A stretch of 64,000 nt of DNA from Ilex aquifolium (taxonomy: Eukaryota > Streptophyta > Magnoliopsida > Aquifoliales > Aquifoliaceae): positions 4,054,001 through 4,118,000 of the forward strand of contig OX637393.1 of NCBI GenBank assembly GCA_951799425.1. Direction: 5' to 3'. The notes beneath the pieces were generated by a model, which saw nothing but the letters and a program-made list of their open reading frames with translations, had not been told where the DNA came from and did not search any database. A program made the translations under genes and the position numbers. Positions 36,070 to 47,470 of the stretch are shown piece by piece (position 1 is the stretch's first letter; every line of letters begins with the position of its first letter).

Positions 36070-38290
36070 TAGAATTTTTTTTTGCGTGTCAAATTTGAAT
36101 TACATTGGAATATTGAATAGTCATGCTTCTCTTATTAACTTGTTCTGTGGCACCTAGTGACCTTTTTGTCATTTATAGTGCTAGATAACTACTTCAGTAC
36201 CCTGCCGAAATCATAACGCTGAAAACTCGAAGTTACAATTTTTTGAGGCTCTAAATTATGACTCGAAAGGATATAAATTACAATTTAAAAAGTTATTTTA
36301 GAGTATTTTAAATAAAAAAGTGTTTTTTTATGTGAAAACTCAATCTCACGTCTACTAATTTTTTAATATATATATATATATATATATGCTAGTGTTATCT
36401 AACATTTGAGTTAAAGTAAGACCTTAGAACTCTAATGTTCATGAAACACACTGCCCAGCCTAGTCCAAACCCGGGTAAGGGTAAATAGAATAAAATATTA
36501 ACTAGTATTAAATCTATTTTTTAATATTTTATTTAATTATTTTCCGTCGTAACTCCTATATTAAAAATTCAGTTTCTGAATACTAAAGGTTCTAACAACT
36601 AGTTTTCCAACTGCTATTTTTTATTTAATTTTAATAGTTATTATCTGATTAAATATGGGAGTAATTACGGAATATTAAACACGTATATTTCCTGTATATA
36701 TATTTACGTGGTTCAGTATAGAAATATATAATTTGAATATTTACTATATTTTTCTATACTGCACAAGTTCTTAGGCAAAATTAAAAAGTATCGTATGAAG
36801 CTTCTGTTTCATTCGATTGTGCAGATCTGAGTGAAACAACAGTCAATAGGCTGAGTTGTTGTATTCTGGGAACAACGCATTATTAGCTTCTGCGTTGAGT
36901 TTCTTTTATAAAAGAGCGCAAATCATCTTAAGAGAGCGACCTAGTCCGTGCCTCGTCCTGCCATACACTTTATCTTTGAGATTTCATTTTTTTCCAACAA
37001 GTTATGATTAATTATAAAATAGTATGATCGATCATGAAAAATACTATTTTTAAAAGTCACGTTACACCTTTTAAAAATCAGTTACAACTGACCGAGTTTG
37101 TTCAAGATTATTACAGACCAAAAATTGTTATTGATACCATAGTCGTGATGTAACCTCAGAATGTCCAATACGTTACATTGTTTGGATTTTTCTGGGTAAA
37201 ATTTTCTAGCTCATTTTACGATTCTTTTAGGACATGCGTGAATACTAATGTGAATCAAAACACAATTTTGCTCGTAGGGTAAATTACACTTACACCTCCT
37301 GAATTATGACTCTTGTTTTATGTTGCCCCCTCAAGGTGACTTTAATTGAAATAACTCGTACCCATTCCAAAAAAAACAGCAATTTAAAGAGGCAAATTTG
37401 ATTTCGTTTCATATTGGCATTGTTGTTGTATACAATAGGATATTAGATATCGAAAATAATCAAGTAAAAGGAAGAATCGGAATTTTTTCTTAATAAATGA
37501 AAAAGAAACAAAAGATGAAACATATATGATGGATCAAACTAAACCCTCTCAAGACTTTCTTAAGAATAAAGAAGAGGAAGGTTGTGTAAATTCCATGGAA
37601 TAAGGTTCGATCCTATTCATGGTGATTCTCTAGATATTTCATTGTGAAAATGGGAATGACCCATACAAGTTCAAGTACAGAGCATGAAGTAGGAAAGAGA
37701 ATCAGTCATGCCTTTCTATGAACCTGCAATTGAAATTTTTCTGGGCATATTGTCTTTTACTCTCTCAATTATGAGCTTTTTTAACATTGCCCCTTGAACT
37801 ATCATATTTTTTTACAATGCATCATTAATTATGTGATTAGTTTACATCACCCTAATTATTAAGGTCTATTGCAAATTTAACAAAAAGTTATTTCATTTTG
37901 CCACTCGATTTAGTGGAACGCAATAGGACCACCTAATTCAACTGCTCACATGACGTGGCTAAGAAAAAGTCAGTGAGTGTCACATTGAGCCTGTTTGGAG
38001 CTATAAAACCTAAGTTTTTTTTTTTGGTTTCAAAGGAAAAGAAGTATGGTTCGTTTAGATTCGGACTTATTAAGCGGCTTTTTCATCTGTTTTTTTAGGC
38101 AAAAGCAGCTTTTATCAGTACCAAGAAAAAGCTGAAAAATGGGGTTTATCCAAGGGTTTCCAAGAAAAAAGCCAACTTTTTCGGAAACACTCAAAACGGT
38201 TCCAAGAGCTTTTCTAATTCTGAATTTTTCACTTCACTTTTCAAACCTCTGTTTTACACTCAAAAAAACCAACTTCAAACAGACTCATTG
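36070..38290. other. Intergenic between C and E
   Basis: 37140-37390 and 37395-37710 match the B-D interval (27330-27540 and 28380-28640). A fragment with GGGTAAATTACACTTACACC (37278-37345) is a solo end of the GGG..AATTAC element family. No gene seen. Confidence 0.55.
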
Positions 38291-38329
38291 TTGTTGCAAA
38301 TAAGCATCAACTTTGTTCTTAATTAGGAT

Positions 38330-39062
38330 CAAGGAATATGGCATAGCTTCTAGGCTATTTTTCTTGTAAGTCGTTTTTTGAGTTTCTTATAGATAACTCC
38401 TTGCTTCCTTTATTTTATCCATCATTGAAAATTTGGAAGGGGATTGTGCCTTTAAAAGTGTAAGTTTGTGTGTGGATAATTTCTCTTGAGAAAATTAATA
38501 CTAATGAGGTTCTTCAAAAGAGGAGGCCTAATTATTGTTTTCAACCGCAATGGTGTGTAATATGTAGAGGCGATAATGAGATTGTGGATCATTTATTTTT
38601 GCATTGTCTTTTAGCACAAGCATTATGGAACAAGCTTTTGGACCTTATGTGCTTTGCTTGAGTTACTCCAAGGATTATGAATTTTATGTTTTGTTTGGAT
38701 GATGTGGGGTGTGGGGGAAATACAAAATGGTAGACCATTTGACACAGCGCTTTCTTTGCTATATTATGGGTAGTTTGGAAAGAACGAATTTTAAAGATTT
38801 TTGAAGATAAATGTAAAGATTTTGAGGGGCTGTGAAAAAGGCTATATATTTTTGGCCTTTTTATAGACTTCATTGTCTAAGGAGTTTCAAGATATTCTTC
38901 GTTTTTTTTGTATTAGAACAAGATGAAAAGCATATTTTAGCTTGTAGTTTTGATTGCTCTTTTTTCTTTTTTAAGGTTCTCATTGACCAGTCTTGTGTTG
39001 AACCTCATATCCACACTTGATATGATTTTTTTGTAATATTTTTTTTATTATTAATAAAGTGT
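38330..39062 (+). mobile_element. L1-type LINE remnant (3' end of ORF2)
   Basis: A decayed frame reads IWKGIVPLKV, a stop, then INTNEVLQKRRPN and WCVICRGDNEIVDHLFLHC, followed by a tryptophan-rich stretch. This is the zinc-binding region (zf-RVT) at the C-terminal end of plant L1 reverse transcriptases, with the CxxC and HxxxxC pattern intact. Several stops follow. It ends near TTATTAATAAAGTG, as L1 3' ends do. It is 5'-truncated, and all catalytic reverse-transcriptase motifs are missing. Confidence 0.75.
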
Positions 39063-39336
39063 TGTTTCCAATCGAAAAAAGGATTATGGCACAGCTAGTG
39101 CAGCCTTTTCAAACTTCCATGGCATATGATTTATACAATAGAGCCAAAAAAAAAATTAACTTACAACTTTTTGTATTTATATCATCTGTTGGATAGAATT
39201 TATCAATTTTTGGGGTGCACCCACTTGTTGGATTCACTTATTATTTTTTCACTTCCCTTGGCGCTTTTTGGGTGGAGTTTATTACTTTTTAGAATAGAAA
39301 TGACTCTCTTTTTTTTTTGGGCGGAGATTTTTTTGG

Positions 39337-39343
39337 TTTTTTT

Positions 39344-39388
<45 letters not shown>
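39337..39388. repeat. T17-G35 homopolymer pair
   Basis: 17 T followed directly by 35 G. It could form G-quadruplex structures and is hard to sequence, so the length is doubtful. Similar pairs lie at 24201-24229 and 58893-58923. Confidence 0.8.
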
Positions 39389-39389
<1 letters not shown>

Positions 39390-39489
39390 AAAATATGAAA
39401 AAGCAGTACCACAGTCTTTCCTAAATCATGACTAGTTCTGACCACTGTACTCGGATATCCATGTAAAGAGAATTTGTCATACAGGCAGT

Positions 39490-39722
39490 TCCATTTCAAA
39501 AAAAAATTTAGTTCAACGGTCAATGGTGTTTATATCAGTTTATGCACATCTCGATTAATCTCTTCTCTAGTCCGGTCAAAGACAGGTCATCCACACCGTG
39601 ACTAGGGTATTCATGAAGGATAAATCCCTCATGACCCTGACCCTAAAGAGTTGTCAAAATTCGAACTCAAGATATCTAAATTTACAATTTATTCATGTTA
39701 TCACTTGAACTACCACGAGAGT
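39490..39722 (-). mobile_element. tRNA-derived SINE, copy 1
   Basis: On the minus strand it begins near GTGGTAGTTCAAGTGATAAC (box A-like) and has GAGTTCGAATTTTG (box B-like) about 40 nt later. The rest of the body matches 45638-45850: GGATGACCTGTCTTTGACC against GGATGACCTACTTTTGAC. Confidence 0.65.
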
Positions 39723-40641
39723 TAATTTCAAAATACTTCTACTAACTGGCAGGCTAGCCAGTGTCAGAAGTGAAAGCAAACATGTTTATTAATCATCATA
39801 AAATACCCCATCACAATTGGGAAAAAAAAATAAAGGGAATGATATGAGAAATCTAAAAAGGGCCTTTGTAGTTATTTTTAGGAGGACATCCATCTGCAGT
39901 TTTATGGTAGCTACATAGTAGGATATAGGGTTGATCTACCCCCACCCGAACTCTCCAAAAATGGAGTCTCGTGCACTGAACTGCTCTTTATGTAGTAGGA
40001 TATATAGCACCCATTGCAATGCCACACATGCCTTCTTTGCTAGTAACATCTATTTGCAATCTAATGTAACCAGTCTCTCCCCAATCTGCACCCCAAGATT
40101 TTTTGCATATCCAGAACTTAGTACCATCTTCACTTGTCCCATGTCCAATTGCTGTGATAGCATGAATTAGTTGCAGTCCACAATCTCCCGTTTTAGTAAA
40201 ATTGGAAATGACTAGGATCGATACCAACTGAAACCGGTTGATTGGCCACAGCTGCTAGTAGCGCCGCCTCATCATTGGAGGGAACCTTTTCATAGTCGTT
40301 GATTGTGGCTGCAATGGTCGACGCCATAGTGGCGTTGCAAGTCGCCTCTGTGGCTGTGTAGGGGTAAGCCTCTTCAGTTGTGAGGCCTTGGTTTTTGTAT
40401 GACAAAATCGAAAGCATGTTGAATTGAATTGCCTTGACATCCATTTAGATCACCATCACAATCTAGGATATGTTGCTCAAACAGTGAAATCAATTGACCG
40501 GTTTTGATCTGAGTAATTCCTTCCATAGCTGCCACTGCTGAGAATGCCCAACAAGCGCCTGTGCAAAAATCATTCATAGCCTTAAGTAAATGAGTAACAA
40601 AAGTTTTTTTTTTTTTTTTTTTAACAAAAAGGGGGAAGTTG

Positions 40642-41056
40642 TGTTATTTATGACTTGTATTCCAAGTCTTAATTGGATTTGGAGACTCAAGAGTATTTGT
40701 TTCCTAATAGAAGATTGTTTCATTATTTAATTGGGAATGTATTGGAGAGTTCTAGTCCTACATGGATTTAACTCCTTACCTTAAAAGGAGTTTTCTAGCC
40801 TATAAATATAGGGGTTTTGGTTTGCTCTATGTGTGTCTTTCCAATAATTATTGTAATATTGGAATAGAGCGGATGGATGTTCTCTTGTCTTTTGATTTGA
40901 GAACTTTGTAATCTCCAACATTCAATAGTGAAATCTTGCCGCTGTGTTTCGTTCGTGGACGTAGGCTTGCTTGTTGAGCCGAACCACGTAAATCTTTGTG
41001 TTCTATTTTTCTATTTCGTTGTGTTATTATTTTGCTTGTGGTTTTGGTTCACAACA
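40642..41056 (+). repeat. 5' LTR of the copia element
   Basis: 415 bp, starting TGTTATTTATGAC and ending GGTTCACAACA. A TATAAATATAG (about 40801) is the likely promoter. It differs from the 3' LTR at five positions by my manual alignment. Confidence 0.95.
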
Positions 41057-41059
41057 AAT

Positions 41060-41071
41060 TGGTATCAGAGC
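41060..41071 (+). other. Primer binding site (initiator tRNA-Met)
   Basis: TGGTATCAGAGC, four bases after the LTR. It matches the complement of the 3' end of initiator tRNA-Met, the usual primer of plant copia elements. Confidence 0.9.
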
Positions 41072-41084
41072 TATTGGTTTCGGG

Positions 41085-44000
41085 ATGGCTACAGCAAAAT
41101 TCGAGATAGAAAAATTTGATGGTCAGAAAAATTTCAGTTTATGGCAGATCAAGATGAAGGCATTGCTTCGTCAGTAGGGTTTGGCAAAGGCCATTGATGG
41201 AACTTTATCCAAGGAGACAGATCAGACTAAAGTTGCTGATATTGAAGACAAAGCACACAGTGCAATTCAGTTGTCTCTTGTTGATGAAGTTCTTCGTGAG
41301 GTTATCGATGAAGACACAACCGAAGGGCTATGGAAAAAATTGGAGAGTTTATATATGAAGAAGTCTCTCGCCAACCGCTTGTATCTGAAGCAACAGTTGT
41401 ATACACTCAAGATGAAGGAAGGTACGCCCATTAATGAACATCTTGATGAATTTAACAAAATTATTATTGACTTGAAAAATATTGATATTAAAATTGGGGA
41501 TGAAGATCAAGCCCTGATTGTGTTATGCTCGCTGCCTAATTCGTTTGATAATTTTGTTAATTTGATGTTGTATGGGAGAGACTCAATCTCTTTAGTTGAT
41601 GTGAAATCCTCTTTGAATTCTAAGGAGTTGCATACAAAATTGAATGGTAAGGGCAGTGATGCTCAGGCCGAGGGTTTATTTGTGAAGGGTCGTCATGATA
41701 ATTCCTCTAATAATAATTGAGGTCGATCCGTTGAAAGAAATTCAGATAAAGGAAAAGGAAAATCTGGATATCGATCACAGTCTAGAAAGAAACAGAATAA
41801 TGTTGAATGTTTTTATTGTCATAAAATTGGTCATTATAAACGTGATTGTTTTAAGTTGAAAAATAAAGGGGAGCAGAAAAAATCAAATCCTTCCGATTCT
41901 TCTAGTGTTGCTGGTATTGCAGAAGATACATCTGATGGTTCAGATAATGTCCTTACAGTCTCTGATGGACGTTTTAATGATGAATGGATTCTTGATTCGG
42001 GTTGTTCCTATCATATGTGCCCTAATAGGGATTGATTTACCACCTATGAGTCAATCAATGGTGGTTCAGTCTTGATGGGAAATAATAGTGCTTGCAAGAC
42101 TGTTGGAATAGGTACTATCCGAATTAAGACACATGATGGGGTTGTGAGGACTTTGACAGATGTACGACATATTCCAGAATTAAAGAAGAATTTGATTTCC
42201 TTGGGTACTTTAGATTCCATTGGTTGCAGGTTTTCTGCTGAAGGTGGAGTTATGAAAGTCTGCAGAGATTCCCTGGTTGTGATGAAAGGTAAAAAGATTA
42301 ATGACTTCTATATTCTTCATGGTGATACTGTGATTGGTGCAGCTGGTGTGTCATCTTCAAAAATTCCAGATTCAGATACTACCCAACTATGGCATATGCG
42401 TTTGGGTCACATGAGCGAGAGGGGCATGGAAGTCTTGTGTAAACAGGGTTTGCTTGGCAAATAGGAAATTGGGAAACTTGATTTTTGTGAGCATTGTGTC
42501 TTTGGGAAACAGTGCAGAGTCAAGTTCAGTACAGCTATTCACAGGACTAAAGGTACAGTTGATTATATTCATTCAGACCTTTGGGGTCCTTCTCAGGTTC
42601 CATCTAAGGGTGGTGCTCGGTTTCTTTTGACCTTTATTGATGATTATTCAAGAAAGGTTTGGGTATATTTTCTGAAACGCAAGAGTGATGTTTTTGGGAC
42701 TTTCAAGCAATGGAAGACTTTGATTGAGAAACAGACAGACAAGAAAGTCAAGCGTCTCAGAACAGATAATGGTTTGGAATTTTGTGGAGATGAATTTAAT
42801 GAGTTCTGCAAAGATGAAGGCATTGTCAGACATCGTACTGTCCGGTCTACTCCACAGCAAAATGGGGTTGCAGAGAGGATGAACAGGACTCTTTTGGAGA
42901 GAGCACGTTGTATGCTCTCTAATGCAGGATTGTATAAAGATTTTTGGGCTGAGGCTGTCGGCACTGCTTGCTATTTGGTTAATCGTTCTCCATCTACTGC
43001 TATTGAGTTGAAGACTCCACATGAGGTATGGTCTGGTACTCTTGCTGATTATTCTGATTTAAAAATATTTGGTTGCACTGCTTATTGTCATGTGAATGAT
43101 GGTAAACTTGAGCCTAGGGCTAAGAAGTGCATATTTATTGGTTATGCTAATGGTGTGAAAGGATATAGATTATGGTGTTCTGATCCTAAATCACCTAAGT
43201 TTATAGTCAGTAGAGATGTTGTATTTGATGAATCTTCCTTGTTTCATCCAAGAAAGGAGTTTGTAGTTTCTTCAGAAAAAGAACAGGGTTATAGCAAGGA
43301 GGTGGAGCTACAGGTAGAAGCTTCACAGAAAATACTTGAAAGTACTCCAGTTCAATCTATTTCAGATTTGTCTGGTTCTATTTCAGGTGATGATCCACAG
43401 GAGCAACAGGAGTATAGTATTGCAACAGGCAGGGAGAGGAGGCAAATTAGACCCCCTCAGAAATATGGATATGCAGACTTGGTGGCTTATGCACTGGCTA
43501 TAGCAGAGGAGTTTGGTGTTCAGGAGCCTTCCACATATTCAGAAGCTGTCACAGGTAATGAGTCTGCACATTGGGTTGTTGCTATGGCTGAGGAAATTGA
43601 ATCTCTTCATAAGAACCAGACTTGAGAATTAATAAAGTTGCCTAAGGGCATGAAGACTGTTGGCTGCAAATGGGTCTTCAAGAAAAAGGAAGGAATCACA
43701 GGAGTTGAATCTGCAAGGTACAAGACACGGTTAGTTGCAAAGGGCTATAGTCAGAGAGAGGGTGTGGACTTCAATGAAGTTTTCTCACCAGTGGTGAAAC
43801 ATAGCTCTATTCGTGTATTGCTTGCCATGGTTGCTTCACTCAATCTTGAGCTTGAGCAACTTGTTGTAAAGACAGCTTTTCTACATGGTGAGCTAGAGGA
43901 AACTATCTACATGCATCAACCAGAGGGATTTATTGTTCAAGGTAAAGAAGATCATGTTTGCTTGTTGAAGAAATCATTATATGGTTTGAAACAGTCTCCA

Positions 44001-45095
44001 AGGCAGTGGTACAAACGTTTTGACACCTTTATGGTAGATCATGGTTACTCTAGAAGTAATTATGATAGTTGTGTGTATCACAGGAAGTTGTCAGATGGTT
44101 CTTTTATATATTTATTGCTTTATGTGGATGACATGCTTATTGCTGCTAAGAGCATGTTAGAGATTGACAGGTTGAAGAAACAGTTGAGTTTAGAATTTGA
44201 GATGAAAGATTTAGGTGCTGCAAAGAAAATTTTGGGTATGGAGATTCACAGGGATAGAAGAACAGGTATATTATATTTATCTCAAAAGAAATATATTGAG
44301 AAAGTTATTGAGTGGTTTGGGATGCAGAATTCGAAGCCCGTGAGTACTCCACTTGCCGCTCACTTTAGGCTTTCAGCAGCTTTATCACCACAGAGTGAGA
44401 ATGAGGAGCAGTTTATGTCTCGTGTTCCTTATTCTAGTGCAGTTGGGAGCATCATGTATGTTATGGTTTACACTCGTCCAGATATTTCACAGGCAGTTAG
44501 TGTGGTTAGCCGTTACATGGCTAATCCTAGGAAGATTCATTGGCAGGCTGTGAAATGGATACTTCGTTATTTGAGAGGCACTACAGATGTTGGCTTAGTA
44601 TTTGGTAGAAGAGATAACATCGATTCTACAGTTGTTGGTTTTGTTGATTCAGATTATGCGGGTGATCTAGATAAGAGGAGATCTCTGACAGGTTATGTTT
44701 TTACTTTATTTGGGTGCACTGTAAGTTGGAGGGCGATCCTACAGTCTACAGTTGCTTTGTCTACCACAGAGGCTGAATACATGGCAATATCAGAGGCAGT
44801 TAAAGAAGCAATTTGGTTAAGAGGTTTGGTTTGTGATTTGGGCTTGGAAGAGGAGGTAACTACAGTGTTTTGTGATAGTCAAAGTGCAATACATTTGACC
44901 AAAAATCATATGTATCATGAAAGGACCAAGCACATTGATGTTAGGTATCACTTCTTTCGTGAGGTTATGGCTCAAGGTATTGTCACAGTGAAAAAGGTTG
45001 CTTCAGCGGAGAACCCAGTAGATATATTTACTAAGCCGGTACCAGTGCTCAAGTTCAAGCATTGCTTGGACTTGATTGGTGTTTGCACTGTTTGA
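41085..45095 (+). pseudogene. Copia gag-pol polyprotein with five stops
   Basis: One frame of 1337 codons starts MATAKFEIEKFDGQ and is never frame-shifted, but stops occur at 41175 (TAG), 41718 (TGA), 42033 (TGA), 42462 (TAG) and 43623 (TGA). Domain order: UBN2-type gag; CCHC zinc knuckle (CFYCHKIGHYKRDC, 41808-41849); aspartic protease (WILDSGCSYHM); GAG-pre-integrase (LWHMRLGHM, then CEHCVFGKQC); integrase core with D,D,E (HSDLWGP, RTDNG, QNGVAERMNR); reverse transcriptase with YVDDM; RNase H (SDYAGDLDKRRS, TTEAEY). Integrase before reverse transcriptase makes it copia. The expected Asp of the first reverse-transcriptase motif is Val (codon 43863-43865, in QLVVKTAFL). Not autonomous. Confidence 0.95.
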
Positions 45096-45182
45096 GATAC
45101 CTTTCGGGGTATTTGACGAAAGTAACGGTCAAGTTCACTTTTAGTTGGATGACTTGATGGAATACAAGCCAAGGTGGAGATT

Positions 45183-45597
45183 TGTTATTTATGACTTGTA
45201 TTCCAAGTCTCAATTGGATTTGGAGACTCAAGAGTATTTGTTTCCTAATAGAAGATTGTTTCATTATTTAATTGGGAATGTATTGAAGAGTTCTAGTCCT
45301 ACATGGATTTAACTCCTTACCTTAAAAGGAGTTTTCTAGCCTATAAATATAGGGGTTTTGGTTTGCTCTATGTGTGTCTTTCCAATAATTATTGTAATAT
45401 TAGAATAGAGCGGATGGATGTTCTCTTGTCTTTTGATTTGAGAACTTTGTAATCTCAAACATTCAATAGTGAAATCTTGCCGCTGTGTTTCGTTCGTGGA
45501 CGTAGGCTTGCTTGTTGAGCCGAACCACGTAAATCTTTGTGTTCTATTTTTCTAGTTCGTTGTGTTATTATTTTGCTTGTGGTTTTGGTTCACAACA
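45183..45597 (+). repeat. 3' LTR of the copia element
   Basis: 415 bp, same ends as the 5' LTR, preceded by the purine-rich tract AAGGTGGAGATT. Confidence 0.95.
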
Positions 45598-45637
45598 AGT
45601 TGGATGTTTAGGTTCTCAATTTAGTGTGTTAATAGAG

Positions 45638-45850
45638 TGTCTTTTCTTCTTTTTTTTGGTTCAACCGGGTGTTCGTGCTAACTCCTCGACTAATTTCTTC
45701 CCCGATTTAGTCAAAAGTAGGTCATCCACACCAAGAGTAAGGTTTTCAAAAGGGATGCCTAACTTTAAGGGATTGTCAACATTCGAACTCAAGACGTCTG
45801 AATTTACAGTTTGTCTCTGTTACCACTTGAACTACCTTTTTAAGAGTTAA
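45638..45850 (-). mobile_element. tRNA-derived SINE, copy 2, with target duplication
   Basis: On the minus strand, box A-like TAGTTCAAGTGGTAAC and box B-like GAGTTCGAATGTT lie about 40 nt apart, and the 3' end is A-rich (45651-45658 on plus is T8). A 12-bp flanking repeat GTGTTAAYAGAG (45626-45637 and 45851-45862, one mismatch) is its target duplication. The intron of D lacks it. Confidence 0.75.
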
Positions 45851-46219
45851 GTGTTAACAGAGTTGGACTTGTCTAGGTTGAGTATAGTCAGACTAAGCTT
45901 TGTTGTGACTGGCTGAGCTGAGTTGCCAATATTAGATTCGTGCCCAAGCTTGACCGCATTTGAGCCAAAAACGAACTCAATTTCACACCAAACACTTCCA
46001 AAATTTAAACAAATAACCAGTCCAAAAGTGGTCATTTTGTCGACCAAAGTCATCCCAAAGAGTTATAATCAATTTCGAATAAAATTTTAGAAGTTCAAAT
46101 TTTTCAAAAATAATTAGAGGAAAGACAAGTATACACGGTCAAGTCCTATATAGCCATAAGTTTAATGTTGTCTATATTTCGAATAAGGGTTATTGACAAT
46201 AAAAGTAAAATTACTTATA

Positions 46220-46504
46220 AAAAGAGTTTTTCACACTTTACACCCTAAACAATTTTAAGTTTTTTATTTTGTACCATCAAAGATTAAATTTCTTACATTG
46301 TACCCTCAATACATCAAAAGTGTTGCAATGTGACCCCTCTGTTAGTTTCCGTTATTTTTTCTGTCAAAAGTCAACCCATTGATACTGATGAAAAAACTAA
46401 CGGAAAGCTAACAGAAGGACCACATTGTAACACTTTTGCTACATTGTGGGTGTAATGTGACAAATTTAATCTTTGAGGGTGCAAATTGAAAGACTTAAAA
46501 TTTT
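46220..46504. mobile_element. Foldback MITE
   Basis: The left half contains CATCAAAGATTAAATTT, then ACATTGTACCCTCAA. The right half carries the inverse (AAATTTAATCTTTGAGGGT), around a centre with GTTAGTTTCCGTTA and TAACGGAAAGCTAAC. Non-coding, in the intron of pseudogene E. Confidence 0.65.
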
Positions 46505-47313
46505 GGGAGAATTACACCAAGGTCGCCTAAAGTTTATCGTTTAATCACTTAGATTCCCTAATATTTAAATTTTATACATAGATCCCTTGAGATTTGTGCG
46601 TGCGTAGCACTTAGTTCCCTGCCGCCAATGTGCGTTAGAATATCCGTTAGTAAATTACATCCAGACCCTCTAAAGTTTGTATGCGTATAATATTTAGACC
46701 TTTTAAGTTTAAAATGTTATACTTAGACAAAAAATACTTTAATCAAAGATAGAATATCAAACATTTTAAATTTTACAACCAAAATTCATGTTCTGTTATG
46801 TCATTTATTGATATAAAATCAAAAACAAAAATCTAATTTAAAAAAAAAATTATAATTAATATACAATTATACTATCTATTGAAATAAAACTAAAAAAATA
46901 AATAAGGAGTCAAATTGTAATGGACTCAGTATCTTCTATCTTTAATTGGGATAGATTGGTCGTTTAATAGATAATATAATTATATACTAATTATGATTTT
47001 TTAAATAAAAAATTAAATTTTTATTTTTGATTATATTTAAATAAATTACATAATAGAATATGAATTTTGGTTATAAAATTTAAAATATTTGATATTCTAT
47101 TTTTGATTGGATTATTTTTTATCTAAATATAATATTTTAAATTTGAGGGGTCTAAGTATTGCACGCCTATAAAATTCAGAGAGTCTGAGTATAATTTACT
47201 AACAGATATTCTAACGGATATTGACGGTATGAGTCTAAGTGTTACGTTTTTGCAAACCTCGGGAAATTTGTGTATAATATTTTAAATGTAAAGAATCTGG
47301 ATGTAATTCTCCC
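46505..47313. mobile_element. Terminal-inverted-repeat element, GGGAGAATTACA ends
   Basis: The ends GGGAGAATTACACC and, reversed, GGGAGAATTACATCC are followed by inverted phrases such as ATCCGTTAGTAAATT. 809 bp, AT-rich and non-coding. No clean target duplication, perhaps because it abuts another element. Confidence 0.65.
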
Positions 47314-47470
47314 AAAAATAATTAAGGTGTCAAGTACAATTCACTCTTTTAAAAAAAAACACTATTTGAGTCAAGCCAAACTCACTCAAACCGAGCCACA
47401 TGTTGATCGGATACATCTAATTTACAAAACCAGCAACCAACATAGAAGTCTAATAACTTCGTTTATTTTA

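Larger units (their letters stand above)
40642..45597 (+). mobile_element. Ty1/copia LTR retrotransposon in the intron of pseudogene E
   Basis: 4956 bp, bounded by two 415-bp LTRs (TG...CA) and the exact 5-bp target duplication AGTTG (40637-40641 and 45598-45602). The intron of D shows the unfilled site, GAAGTTGGATG. Primer site, polyprotein region and polypurine tract are in the usual order. The polyprotein carries five stops in one frame. It lies antisense to the host pseudogene. Confidence 0.97.

Noticed and set aside
39126-39523. Frames with poly-Gly or poly-Pro/Lys
   Set aside because: They translate the T17-G35 tract and its complement; no protein evidence.
42644-43022. Minus-strand frames of 106 and 124 codons
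   Set aside because: Antisense shadows of the copia integrase region.
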